From Spiroplasma ixodetis Y32 (GTDB lineage Bacteria > Bacillota_I > Bacilli_A > Mycoplasmatales > VBWQ01): a stretch of DNA of 64,000 nucleotides. Shown here piece after piece: positions 43,394-54,436 of this stretch (positions are counted from its first letter, which is position 1; every line of letters begins with the position of its first letter). Both the position numbers and the translations under genes were made by a program. Where the stretch lies: positions 434,001 through 498,000 of the forward strand of contig NZ_CP127039.1 of assembly GCF_030316605.1 (NCBI RefSeq), read 5' to 3'. The notes under the pieces were generated by a model. It was not told the origin of the DNA. It was given only the letters and a program-made list of their open reading frames with translations, and ran no database searches.

Positions 43394-44677
43394 CTATATT
43401 CCTTTTTTTAATTTACAAATATAAAATCCATCAGTATTGTTATTAAAACCAAAAAATTGTTTTTCTGCAATGATTGTCATATCTGCGTGATTTTTAACAA
43501 ACTTCTCAATTTGATTTTGATTTTCTTTAATATTGAAAGTACAAGTAACATACACAACTATCGCTTCAGGTTTTAAAAGTTGATAAGCCTTATTTAATAA
43601 TTTTGCTTGAACAGTAATTAAGTGATTAATTTCTTCTTTACTTCAATTGATAAGTTTAACTTCTGGTTTTCTTTTAATTAAACCTCAAGCAGTACTAGGA
43701 GCATCAATTAAAATTTTGTCAAATTTATTATTAAAATCTAATATTGTAGAATCACCATATTTAAGTTCAGTATTTGTTACGCCTAATTTTTTTAAATAAG
43801 TAGCACCAATTTTTAATCGTTCTTCATTGATATCACAAGCAACTATCTTACCGTGATTAGACATTAAAGCTGCCATATGGGCTGTTTTACTAGCAATTCC
43901 TGCACACATATCTAATACTTCATCATATGGTTGTGGATCTAAAATATGACTAACTAACATACTTGCTTGGTCTTGTTTAATAATTTCACCATTTTCATAT
44001 AATTTTGTGTTAAAAATTGACTTTGAACTAATAATACCATCAGATACTATCTCGCTTAAACAAAAATTAAAAGATTTATAATTTTCATTGTTTAACACTT
44101 TATTAACAGTAGTTTTTAATGTATTAACTCTAAAACTAATTAATGGCATTCTTAAGTTATCTTTTATCAATTGATTTGCAATATTAATACTAAATTGTGA
44201 TTTTATTAAAGAATATAATCAACTAGGATAACTATATTTAATTAATTTAATATTTTGTTTACTTTCTTTTTGTAAGTTAAATTCTGATCTAAATTCAGTA
44301 AAACATAAATCTAATACTTTAGAAATAATAAATGTTAGTTTATTATCAATGGTGCTTACTTTTTTTAAAGTATTTTCAATGAAGATTTCTTTATTAGTAA
44401 TTTCTAAAAAATAAATTTCATATAAAACTATTCATAATAAAATAGTTATGTGAAAAGGAATAGTAATTACTGATTTCAAAACATTTCATATTTGATTTAA
44501 TATATAATCTAAATAAATTTGATTTTTTAAAGTTCCTAGTACTATCTTTTCAATTGCTTCTTTTTCTGATAATTTTAGATTTTTATCTCGCATCATTTGT
44601 GCTAATAAAACATTACAATGACCTTTTTCTAGGATTACTTGTACTAGAATTTTATAAACATCATTTTGAATTATCAT
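43394..44677 (-). CDS. rsmB: 16S rRNA (cytosine-967-C5) methyltransferase
   Basis: A 427-residue protein with an N-terminal NusB-like domain, then a Rossmann SAM domain: VLDMCAGIASKTAHMA (motif I), IVACDINEERL, and the catalytic YVTCTF with the nucleophilic Cys. Motif IV reads DAPSTAWG instead of DAPCSGxG: the Cys that normally helps release the product is Ser and the next residue Thr. First gene of the six-gene operon; ATG after GGGGTTAAATA. Activity may be reduced or the rest of the active site adapted. Confidence 0.92.
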
Positions 44678-44767
44678 TATTTAACCCCACAAAATTTTTA
44701 ATTATACATATATTATAACTTAAATTATTTTTTTAATTTTGATAAATATTTTACTACTATAACTATT

Positions 44768-44795
44768 AAAAAATGCATCATTGCAATGCATTTTT
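44768..44795 (-). terminator. Rho-independent terminator
   Basis: AAAAAATGCAT / ATGCATTTTT stem with a 7-nt loop. On the minus strand it follows the second SemiSWEET gene and precedes rsmB, separating the two operons. Confidence 0.75.
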
Positions 44796-44829
44796 AGTAA
44801 TAAATTATTATTTTTAATAAAAAAAACTA

Positions 44830-45198
44830 TTAAAAGTTACTCTTTATATTTACTTTACCTTTTCATTTTTTACAATCTTCACCATATTTATACATATTAT
44901 TAATTTTAATACCAAGAATAATTCCTGATCATATTGCACAAGGTGTATTAGCACAAATTATAACTAAATCTTTCATTAAAATTGTTGATTCAGATCCGCC
45001 ATGATATGATAAATGAATAATGCCCCATAATACTCATAAACTATTAGCTGTTGTATAAAGAATAAATGTAGGTAAAGAAATACCATCTGTTTTTTTAGCT
45101 TTTATTGTTTTTAAAGACTGTGGACAAAATGCTATAACAGCAATAAGTGCTCCAATAATCCCTATTATAGTAATAATTCATCATTCAGTATTTGCCAT
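44830..45198 (-). CDS. SemiSWEET/PQ-loop membrane protein
   Basis: A 122-residue three-helix protein of the MtN3/PQ-loop type. Helix 1 ends in the AFCPQSLKTIKAKKTDGIS motif with the PQ hinge; helix 2 is SLPTFILYTTANSLWVLWG; helix 3 is DLVIICANTPCAIWSGIIL. SemiSWEETs dimerise to form sugar uniporters. The substrate is unknown here. It starts 6 bp after a paralogue and probably shares its transcript, so the two could form a heterodimer. Confidence 0.85.
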
Positions 45199-45203
45199 TA
45201 TTT

Positions 45204-45551
45204 TTATTCCTCCAAAGTTCTAGCATTTTCGCCCAACGTTTTCATATTTTTTACTTTAACATAAATAATACAATTAGTTGCAGTCATTGTTACTGTATAC
45301 GGTATTATTAAGGTAGAACCTCAAATTGCAATTTCAAGAGTATCAGCACCTTCTGGTCACATTACTGGTAATGTTACTGAAAGTATTCCAAATATCAAGA
45401 AAAAAAGATTAGCAATATTATAAATAATATAAGTTGATAAAATTATATGTTTAGTTTCCTTAGTTTTTATTGTTTTTATTGCTTGTGGAATAAATGTTAT
45501 AATAGACAATATTCCGGCTAAATAACCTATAATTCCAATAAAAGTTTGCAT
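45204..45551 (-). CDS. SemiSWEET/PQ-loop membrane protein, first of tandem pair
   Basis: A 115-residue protein with IITFIPQAIKTIKTKETKHI as its PQ motif, then STYIIYNIANLFFLIFG and a third helix (IAIWGSTLIIPYTVTM). The ATG at 45551 has GGAGG at good spacing; the ATG at 45557 is too close to it. It shares ~30% visible identity with the next gene, suggesting an old tandem duplication. Confidence 0.83.
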
Positions 45552-45557
45552 TTTCAT

Positions 45558-46005
45558 CCTCCATTAAATTTTAAAAATATTTTAGTAGTTTTTTTAAAAC
45601 TATTAATATATTTATTTCTTGTTTTATTAACAATAACATTATTTTACTTTTAATCATTTAAAATAGAAACTGTTTAGTTAATATTTTTTCAAATAAATCT
45701 AAAAAAATTAAAAATAATTTATAATAAAAAAATAAAAAAACCACTAAAATAGTAAAAGTTTATTTAAAATAAAATAATAAATTTAAAAAATATTAGTTAA
45801 AAATTAAATAAAATTTTAATTTTAATTTTACAATAAATATAAAATTATGAAATAAATTCGCCTTTTTATAAAAAAGTGAATTTTTTATTGTATATTCATT
45901 TTTTCAATTATAGACTTAAATTAAGATTTACTTAGAATTCAAAAATAAACAATAAATAATAATTTTTCAATTAAAACTATATTCTATAAAAAAATAATTT
46001 GTTAT
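45558..46005. other. AT-rich intergenic region
   Basis: No gene is seen. An imperfect hairpin (AAATTCGCCTTTTT / AAAAAGTGAATTT) lies near 45855-45888 and may be a terminator. The last 16 bp (AAAAATAATTTGTTAT) are the left copy of the family D target duplication. Confidence 0.45.
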
Positions 46006-47163
46006 TGTAAGGTAGTACAGACATTTTGGACTATTTTCCATCTAATAAAAGTTTATCAAAATAATCCATAGGAGTCATTAACCCTAATGATTTATGTGGT
46101 TTAGAATTGTTATAATATTCTTGAAAAGAATTAACTAATTTTTGAAATAAACTAAAATCACTATTTAAATATGGTTTTATTTCAAATAAATTACTTCAAT
46201 TTCTATGAAATCTTTCAATCTTACCATTACTCTGTGGTGATCTAAACGGTGTAGTTTCATGAACTATACCTTTTTTATTACAAAAATTTGTAAATCAACG
46301 ATTCCTTTGTGGTTTTCCACAAGATGTATTAACATATTGACTACCATTATCAGTTCTAATTCTTTTAATTTTAATTCCCAATTTTTCATAAAAATTTTAA
46401 GCATTTTTAGTAGCATTTACAATATCTCTGGTTTGTGCTTGTTCAGATGGATAACAATAAGTAATTCGAGTTTTTTCATCAATAAAATCAATAATATATC
46501 ATCTTTTACTTCCTGTTATATAATCTGATACTACTTTAATATCAGTCTGCAATAATCCAGTTTCTTTTACTTCATATCTCAAATGTTTTTTCTTAATAGT
46601 TTTTTGTGAATAAAAACCAAAACGTTTTAATCAACGATATATAGTTTTAACCGAAGGTTTTGGCAAAAAATTAAACCTAATATCATCAATATTTCTTATT
46701 AAATAACAAAATTGAAAAGCACCTATACCAAACTCTTCTTTATACTGAACAAAGTAATTTATAAATTTTTCTGATAATTCCAAATTATACAAATATTTAA
46801 TATTTTTAGGTTTTGTTGATTTAAATAATAATTCTTCAAAAGGTTTATTTTTGTAGAAAATATCATAAAAACGTTTAGCTCAATAATAAAAAGTTTGCTT
46901 TGGCATATGTAATTGAGAAATTATTTCTTTACAAGAATTTTTATTTTTAAAAATAAAACAAAATTTTCTAAATTTACGATAATAAATATTAACTTTATTA
47001 ATATTTTTATCATTTTTATACTTTTCTACAAAATTGTTAAATGTATAATCAAATTTAGTAAAATCAGCACTATTAATTAAATATTTCATTTTAAACTACA
47101 CCTCAACTAATAATATAAAGTTATAAAAACTTTTATTAGTCCAAAAAGTGTGTCTAATCTACA
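46006..47163 (-). mobile_element. Family D (rve-type) insertion sequence, nonsense-inactivated
   Basis: A full-length 1158-bp element with a 16-bp direct repeat AAAAATAATTTGTTAT on each side (45990-46005, 47164-47179). The transposase (start 47089, frame to 46031) has a TAA near 46400 where intact copies code Leu (ALNFYEK). It is inactive in this copy. Confidence 0.9.
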
Positions 47164-47374
47164 AAAAATAATTTGTTATCAATTTATGTTATTAACAATA
47201 TTTTTAATATTGTCATAAATTTAACTTATCATTTTATTTTTTATAAATTTACAAACTAATTTAATGTTCTTACACCATTTCATATTTTTTTAAAATCCTA
47301 AATATTATAAATATAATCTATGTTCTAAGTAAATCTTAAATTATGGGAATATATAAAAAGTATTGGAGTTAAAA

Positions 47375-47617
47375 ATGAAAAAAAATAATTTTATTTATGC
47401 GAGATATGATAAAGAAGATAACTGTTTAGGTGCTTATGACACTATGGAAGAAGCAATATTAAAAGTTTACCACATTGATAAAATAAATAAAAAACGCTAT
47501 TATCAAGCCTATAATAATATTTGTCGTTCTTATCAAAAATATAAAAATAATTTTGGAAATGTTGTTTGTTATGAAAGTTTTTGATTTAAAATAACACTAA
47601 ATGAAAATGGCTATTAA
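47375..47617 (+). CDS. Hypothetical small protein
   Basis: An 80-residue soluble protein (MKKNNFIYARYDKEDNCLG... ending NENGY), Tyr/Lys-rich with two Cys, probably alpha/beta. Start ATG lies after GGAGTT; one Trp is TGA. Monocistronic between mobile elements. No family recognised. Intact and with ordinary codon use, so likely expressed. Confidence 0.6.
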
Positions 47618-47789
47618 AATTAAAAAAATAAAATAGTTATACTATTAAATGGTTAAGGATACTTAATAAAAATATTTTTTAAGGCTTTTCTTCCTTTATG
47701 TACTATTTTTAAATTTTATCACATAAATGTTGAGAAAAGCCTATCTACGGACTTCTCCCCACATTTTTAAATGAAACATAGCATTACAG

Positions 47790-50121
47790 GGCATAAGTTA
47801 GTTAAGTTTACTCCTATAATTTTTAATCTAGACAGTATGATTAGTTTAAATAATTAATAGTTAAGGAGTAAAGATGAAATATAAAGTTTATACAAGAAAA
47901 ATTAAACTAGATGTTTTAAATGAATATGTAGTGATTAAAAAATTAAAAACCATTGATATTAAAACCAAATATCAATTATCAACCAGATCATTAATTTATA
48001 ATTGAGTAAAAAAATATCAAAAAAATAATAAATTAATTACTATTCATACTTTTCAAACAAATCATCAAATAGATAAAGTGAATATCAAAGATAAAAATTT
48101 AAAACTTGAAAATAAAAAACTCAAAAAGTCACTACTAAAAGAAAAAATAAAAAATGAATTTTTAAGACAAAAACAATTCTGTGATAAAGAATTAAAAAAC
48201 AATCAAAATATTTTAAATAGTAAATTATTGAAAAGTAAATGTTTTTTAATAGTTGATAAATGTAGAAATAAAAATGGCTTTTCTCCCTTTATGTACTATT
48301 TTTAAATTTTATCACATAAATGCTGAGAAAAGCCTATCTACGGACTTCTCCCCACATTTTTAAATGAAACATAGCATTACAGTTTCAAAAGTAGGTATCT
48401 TGTTGAATTTATATGCAGCTTCTTTGGCATATAAATGAACATGATGTTTTGCAACTTTGATATGTGTTTTAAATGTTCTTCGTATATGTTTTCATACTGA
48501 TTCAATTTGATTGGTATTTACGCCAATTTTTGAAACATAACCATCTTGATGGTTAACTGTTTTGTGATTAGGGAAAAGTGATTTGAAATCACGATATCCT
48601 TTTCAAGAATCAGTATGTACATCACACTTTGAAGAAATATGGTTTCTTGCAAACTGCAAAAGATTTTTACTTTTTGCGTTTTTGATTACTTTCACAATTA
48701 AATTATTGGTTGTTTTTTCATAAATCCCAACAATTAATCTTTTATTTATCAAAGATCTTCCTTGTTTTTTAAAACCCATATGTGAAAGATACATTTCATC
48801 CATTTGCACTATGCCTCAACAATAAATTGATGTTCTTGTTTGGCAATACGATTTCTGATTTGATGACCCATTCTTCAAGCAGTTTTCAAAGTCACACCCA
48901 ATTCTTTTGCAACATCAGTTGATGTAATTCCATGTTTGGTGTTTATTCATCTAAAGATGAGATAAAATCAAAATCTCAAAGGTGTTTGTGACTTGTAAAA
49001 AATGGTGCCATGAAGAATACTAAATGTTTGATGACATTTCAAACATCTTATTCTTCTTAAATTAGAAGTATTCAAACTTGTTCAAGAACACATGATACAT
49101 TTGTTTTTCTTCAAACTTGCTATATATTTTAAACAATCCTGTTCTGTTTGAAAAGCATTGTTGAACTCATTCAATTTCATTGTTTCCTCCACAAGTACAT
49201 GTGGGGAGAAGTCCGATAAAAATTATGGAATTAATGACATAATTAGTTTGTTACCTATCAGTAAAGTTGCATATTATAAATGAATAAAAAACGGTAAAAA
49301 GAAATATCAAACAAAAATTGATAATGAGTTATTAAAAGAATTAAATAAAATTGTTGTTATTAGCAACAAAGATAAAATAATTAAAATTACTAGTTTAGAA
49401 AAGGTGAGATTAGAATTAAAGAAAAACAACACCAATATTAAATGCAGTAAAAACAGCATTATGAGGTTATTAGAAGATAATAATATCACAAACTATTAAC
49501 CAAACCCAAAAAACAGCGTAGAGCGAAATCTAATGCCTTAAAATCAAATTTCCAAGATTTATTAAAACGTAATTTTACCAGTAATACTTATCTTGAAAAA
49601 GTTGGCATCGATGGTACTTGATTTAAAGAATTAATTATTAATAATAAAAAAACTAAATTATTATTAGAAATTGCTACAGATATGAATAGTAATGCTATAG
49701 TTGGTTGAAAAATTAATAAAAGTGAAAATGCAATAACCATTTTAAATGTTCTTAATCAAGTAACAAAGGCAAGTCGTAAAGAACACAAAATATTTGCAAC
49801 ATTTATCCAGTCTGATTTAGGTTCAGGTAATACTAGTAAAATAGTTACAAATAGTTTTAATAAAAGTAAAACTTTAATTCATTCAAAAAGTTTATCAGGA
49901 TTTAAAGGCAACCAAGTAAGTGAATGTTTAAATCGATGAATCAAAAGAGATTTTAAAATTATGTTTGGTAACAAGTTTAATAGCATTAAACATTTCACAG
50001 AAGCATTAAGAAAATTTATTAACTGATGAAATAATGATAGAATGATTTTACGATTAAAAATGTCTCCAAACCAATTTGTACAGATTTGAAGACAAGAAAG
50101 TAAACTTATCTAACCAATGCC
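47790..50121 (+). mobile_element. Family B copy nested in family A and itself split
   Basis: Inserted in the outer A element with 3-bp duplication CAG (47787-47789, 50122-50124). Its transposase (47874-50113) is interrupted at codon ~134 by an inner A copy and has two TG units at 49487-49490. It is dead. Confidence 0.92.
48276..49215 (-). mobile_element. Inner family A copy
   Basis: A complete element inside the family B transposase with repeats ATAAAAAT (48268-48275, 49216-49223). Its transposase frame is 821 nt because of the same one-base deletion (TATGCCTCAAC) as the outer copy. The shared lesion suggests the inner copy is a close relative of the outer one or was corrected by gene conversion. 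Confidence 0.92.
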
Positions 50122-51109
50122 CAGTTTCAAAAGTAGGTATCTTGTTGAATTTATATGCAGCTTCTTTGGCATATAAATGAACATGATGTTTTGCAACTTT
50201 GATATGTGTTTTAAATGTTCTTCGTATATGTTTTCATACTGATTCAATTTGATTGGTATTTACGCCAATTTTTGAAACATAACCATCTTGATGGTTAACT
50301 GTTTTGTGATTAGGGAAAAGTGATTTGAAATCACGATATCCTTTTCAAGAATCAGTATGTACATCACACTTTGAAGAAATATGGTTTCTTGCAAACTGCA
50401 AAAGATTTTTACTTTTTGCGTTTTTGATTACTTTCACAATTAAATTATTGGTTGTTTTTTCATAAATCCCAACAATTAATGTTTTATTTATCAAAGATCT
50501 TCCTTGTTTTTTAAAACCCATATGTGAAAGATACATTTCATCCATTTGTACTATGCCTCAACAATAAATTGATGTTCTTGTTTGGCAATACGATTTCTGA
50601 TTTCATGACCCATTCTTCAAGCAGTTTTCAAAGTCACACCCAATTCTTTTGCAACATCAGTTGATGTAATTCCATGTTTGGTGTTTATTCATCTAAAGAT
50701 GAGATAAAATCAAAATCTCAAAGGTGTTTGTGACTTGTAAAAAATGGTGCCATGAAGAATACTAAATGTTTGATGACATTTCAAACATCTTATTCTTCTT
50801 AAATTAGAAGTATTCAAACTTGTTCAAGAACACATGATACATTTGTTTTTCTTCAAACTTGCTATATATTTTAAACAATCCTGTTCTGTTTGAAAAGCAT
50901 TGTTGAACTCATTCAATTTCATTGTTTCCTCCACAAGTACATGTGGGGAGAAGTCCGTTTTTTAATTTTATAGTTAAAACTCAATAAATTAAAAAACCAT
51001 TACTTTGATTTATAAATATTTATTTTATTAAATTTTTTCAATTATTTCTTTAGTTTAAAACTTTAATTATTAATAAGAATTTAAATCATAATATATATTT
51101 AATATTTTA

Positions 51110-52267
51110 TGTAGATTAGACACACTTTTTGGACTAATAAAAGTTTTTATAACTTTATATTATTAGTTGAGGTGTAGTTTAAAATGAAATATTTAATTAA
51201 TAGTGCTGATTTTACTAAATTTGATTATAAATTTAACAAGTTTGTAGAAAAGTATAAAAATGATAAAAATATTAATAAAGTTAATATTTATTATCATAAA
51301 TTTAGAAAATTTTGTTTTATTTTTAAAAATAAAAATTCTTGTAAAGAAATAATTTCTCAATTACATATGCCAAAGCAAACTTTTTATTATTGAGCTAAAC
51401 GTTTTTATGATATTTTCTACAAAAATAAACCTTTTGAAGAATTATTATTTAAATCAACAAAACCTAAAAATATTAAATATTTGTATAATTTGGAATTATC
51501 AGAAAAATTTATAAATTATTTTGTTCAGTATAAAGAAGAGTTTGGTATAGGTGCTTTTCAATTTTGTTATTTAATAAGACATATTGATGATATTAGGTTT
51601 AATTTTTTGCCAAAACCTTCGGTTAAAACTATATATCGTTGATTAAAACGTTTTGGTTTTTATTCACAAAAAACTATTAAGAAAAAACATTTGAGATATG
51701 AAGTAAAAGAAACTGGATTATTGCAGACTGATATTAAAGTAGTATCAGATTATATAACAGGAAGTAAAAGATGATATATTATTGATTTTATTGATGAAAA
51801 AACTCGAATTACTTATTGTTATCCATCTGAACAAGCACAAACCAGAGATATTGTAAATGCTACTAAAAATGCTTTAAATTTTTATGAAAAATTGGGAATT
51901 AAAATTAAAAGAATTAGAACTGATAATGGTAGTCAATATGTTAATACATCTTGTGGAAAACCACAAAGGAATCGTTGATTTACAAATTTTTGTAATAAAA
52001 AAGGTATAGTTCATGAAACTACACCGTTTAGATCACCACAGAGTAATGGTAAGATTGAAAGATTTCATAGAAATTGAAGTAATTTATTTGAAATAAAACC
52101 ATATTTAAATAGTGATTTTAGTTTATTTCAAAAATTAGTTAATTCTTTTCAAGAATATTATAACAATTCTAAACCACATAAATCATTAGGGTTAATGACT
52201 CCTATGGATTATTTTGATAAACTTTTATTAGATGGAAAATAGTTCAAAATGTCTGTACTACCTTACA
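51110..52267 (+). mobile_element. Family D insertion sequence, apparently intact
   Basis: A 1158-bp element with ends TGTAGATTAGACACACTTTT and rc TGTAAGGTAGTACAGACATT. It has a 15-bp direct repeat ATATTTAATATTTTA (51095-51109, 52268-52282). Confidence 0.92.
51184..52242 (+). CDS. Family D DDE transposase (rve, IS481/IS3-like)
   Basis: A 352-residue protein: N-terminal Lys-rich helical region with an HTH (SCKEIISQLHMPKQTFYYWA), a second HTH-like part (LPKPSVKTIYRWLKRF), then the integrase core with D183 (LLQTDIK), D247 (RTDNGSQY) and E292 (SPQSNGKIERFHRN). The D247-E292 spacing of 44 is longer than the usual 35, due to an insert around CGKPQRNRWF. Start MKYLINSAD follows TTGAGGTGTAG. It acts on its own TGTA/TACA ends. 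Confidence 0.87.
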
Positions 52268-52305
52268 ATATTTAATATTTTATTATTTATAAGTTGAAAA
52301 AATCT

Positions 52306-52349
52306 GAATGTTAGTAAACTAAATTAACCTTTACTAACATTCTTTTTTA
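52306..52349 (-). terminator. Bidirectional terminator after degV
   Basis: A perfect 13-bp stem GAATGTTAGTAAA / TTTACTAACATTC with a loop of 11 nt. T runs follow on both strands (TTTTTT on plus, ATTTTTTC on minus). It serves degV on the minus strand. Confidence 0.8.
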
Positions 52350-52421
52350 GATTTAAAGTTTTTTATATATTTTTCTAAAAAACAGAATACTTAATCAATC
52401 TTTTATAAAACTACTTTTTTA

Positions 52422-53285
52422 TTAGACTTCTTTTACTCATTGATTAGGTACTACTGAAAAACCAATAGTATTATTACCAGTATGTGTTTTTAAAATATTA
52501 CATAATGGTTCAACTTTATATTTGGTAAATCCTCTATTTTTTACTTTTTTAATTGCTTCATCAATAATATCTTTTCTACATCAACCATCAATAATATATA
52601 TTGTTTCTTTAGTAACATCTTTAATTTTAGTAATAATATCTAACATTTCTTCCATAGCTTTACTTAACGTTCTAACTCTACCAATATTATCAATTGTTTC
52701 TTTACATCTTAAAATTGGTTTAAAACGTAAAAAATTACCAATTCTTGCTTTACTCATTGGTAATCTACCACCACGAGCTAAAAATTTTAAATCATTAGGA
52801 GCAATATAAGATTCATAAGTTTTGCGGAATTTACTTAAAATTTCTAAAATTTCAGGAATTTTTTTTCCATTTTTAACAAGAGTAAAAGCAATTAAAACCA
52901 TAAATTTTAAAGGTATTGAAGCAGCACCTGTTTCTAAAATATGGACTTTATTTTTATATTTTTCTTCTTTTTGTAAAACTTGCGAACTTGCATATTGTCC
53001 TGAAGCATTATTAGCAATTGGTAAAAATAAAATTTGATCATATTTGCTCAAAGCATTATCTCAATATTGTTCAAGTTTACCACGACTAGTTTGACTAGTT
53101 TTTAAAATATAGTGTTCATCAATCATCTTTTTACGAATTGTTTCACTATCAATATCAATGTTATTATCATCATAAGCATTTTCTCCTTCAATAATATTTA
53201 AAGGAATAATTATTATTTCAGGATATTTTTTCATATCTTCAAGGGTAAAACCAGTAGCTGAATCACTTACAATTCCAATTTTCAT
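52422..53285 (-). CDS. DegV family fatty-acid-binding protein
   Basis: A 287-residue protein beginning MKIGIVSDSATGF with TSQTSRGKLEQYW, the DegV domain motifs. Fatty-acid-binding relatives (FakB) present fatty acids to the FakA kinase for phospholipid synthesis. LARGGRLPMSKARIGNFLRF is the family's most conserved block (GGR.s...a.ig..L..kPi). Mollicutes carry several paralogues. Ends NQWVKEV. Monocistronic with terminators on both sides. Confidence 0.92.
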
Positions 53286-53408
53286 TTTGTTTTTGCTCCT
53301 AACCTTTTATACTAATAAATTATAGTAAAATTATAACAAATTTATTTTACTATATATCGTTTTAATTTGAAAAAATATAAAGTGACTATAAACTTATTAG
53401 TAGTAAAA

Positions 53409-53452
53409 ATAAAAATGGTATTAATTATTGAGTAATTAAGACCATTTTTTAA
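53409..53452 (-). terminator. Bidirectional terminator between ssb remnant and degV
   Basis: AAAATGGT(A)TTAATTA pairs with TAATTAA(G)ACCATTTT around TTGAG, with T runs on both sides. It lies 7 bp downstream of the ssb stop on the minus strand. Confidence 0.7.
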
Positions 53453-53458
53453 TTAGTT

Positions 53459-53761
53459 TTAAGTTAAATAAATAATACGATCAGCAATAATTTCTGTATA
53501 GTAAAAATCATTAGCTTTATTAGCAAATGTTTGAATTCTACCTTTAATACCAATAATTGCATTCTTTTTTAATAGTGTTTTTAATTCCTCTGTATTAGCT
53601 ATTCAAGTTTTAATAGTGATAAAATCAATTTCAAATTGATTTTGACGATTTTTAAAAGGTCTTTCAATTGCCATTATAAACTTGGTCCATTTTGTTGGAA
53701 TTTGTTCTCTGGTTGGTATTATTTCTGGTTCATTCATTAATTTAGCTACTAATACAACATT
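53459..53761 (-). pseudogene. ssb: Single-stranded DNA-binding protein, start removed by IS
   Basis: A hundred codons of an OB-fold SSB: NVVLVAKLMNEPEIIPT, WTKFIMAIERPFKNRQNQFE, FITIKTW and GIKGRIQTFANKANDFYYTE, ending IIYLT. Family C begins at 53762 exactly at the expected N-terminus, so only the start codon and first residue or two are lost. It lacks the acidic C-terminal tail of replicative SSB, so it resembles the short accessory paralogues found in mollicutes. Confidence 0.8.
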
Positions 53762-54248
53762 TGGATGGGTTACACTTTATTGGACACTAATTACGTAGAC
53801 AAGTGAACAAATTAGTGAAAAGAAAGGAATTATAATTATGACCAATATTAACTCATATACCGACGAATTTAAAAAGCAAATAGTAGCTTTATATCAAAGT
53901 GGTAAATCAATATCTTGCCTTGTTAAAGAGTATAATGTTACAAGAGCAGTTACTTATAAATGAATTAAGCAATTTACTAATTCAGGTAGTTTTAAAACTA
54001 AAGATAATCTTTCTGATTTAGAAAAACAATTAATTCAAGCAAATAAAGAATTAAAACAGTTACGAATGGAAAATGATATTTTAAAGCAAGCAGCACTAAT
54101 AATAGGCAGAAAATAGAAATTATTGTTAAAAAGAAATCTAAATATAAAATTCGCACAATGTGTCGTTTTTTAAAAATCTCTAAATCAACATATTATTTTA
54201 ATTTAAAGAAAAAAAAATCAAAATAATATTTATGAACAAGCTGTTATT
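53762..54248 (+). mobile_element. Family C 5' fragment
   Basis: It starts TGGATGGGTTACACTTTATT and contains orfA and the first ~45 codons of orfB (with extra A in an A run near 54218). It stops at 54248 where it joins a different host gene. It removed the 5' end of ssb on one side and the 3' part of a small membrane-protein gene on the other. Confidence 0.87.
53838..54116 (+). CDS. IS3-family OrfA of family C
   Basis: A 92-residue HTH protein, MTNINSYTDEFKKQIV to IGRK, complete. The partner gene is truncated, so it can only bind ends of other copies. Confidence 0.8.
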
Positions 54249-54355
54249 TCGTGATATAAACCTATTAACATTAAACCTATAAGCATGATTAAAATAGTTA
54301 AAATAAATAACAATAAAGTTGTTAACTGTAATTTTTTAAATTTGAAAATTTTCAT
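54249..54355 (-). pseudogene. N-terminal remnant of a membrane-anchored protein
   Basis: An ATG at 54355 after AAGGAGATTTAAAG gives MKIFKFKKLQLTTLLLFIL, a transmembrane segment (ILTILIMLIGLMLIGLY) and HEI before family C cuts it. Looks like a surface protein of the kind common in Spiroplasma. The identity is lost. Confidence 0.55.
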
Positions 54356-54436
54356 CTTTAAATCTCCTTATATGTTTTATGTGGTAATTATAGCATTTTG
54401 TAAAAATTATTATAAATATTTTTAAATATTAATTAA

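Larger units (their letters stand above)
47683..50957 (-). mobile_element. Outer family A copy containing B containing A
   Basis: The outer element ends are at 47683 (GGCTTTTCTTCC) and 50957, with target repeats TTTTTTAA on both sides (47675-47682, 50958-50965). A family B copy sits at 47790-50121. The outer transposase also has a one-base deletion near 50556 (TATGCCTCAAC instead of TATGCCCTCAAC). Confidence 0.92.

Noticed and set aside
46259..46528. 89-residue plus-strand frame
   Set aside because: It is antisense to the family D transposase.
52522..53037. Two plus-strand frames over degV
   Set aside because: Both are antisense to the well-supported degV gene, without ribosome sites.
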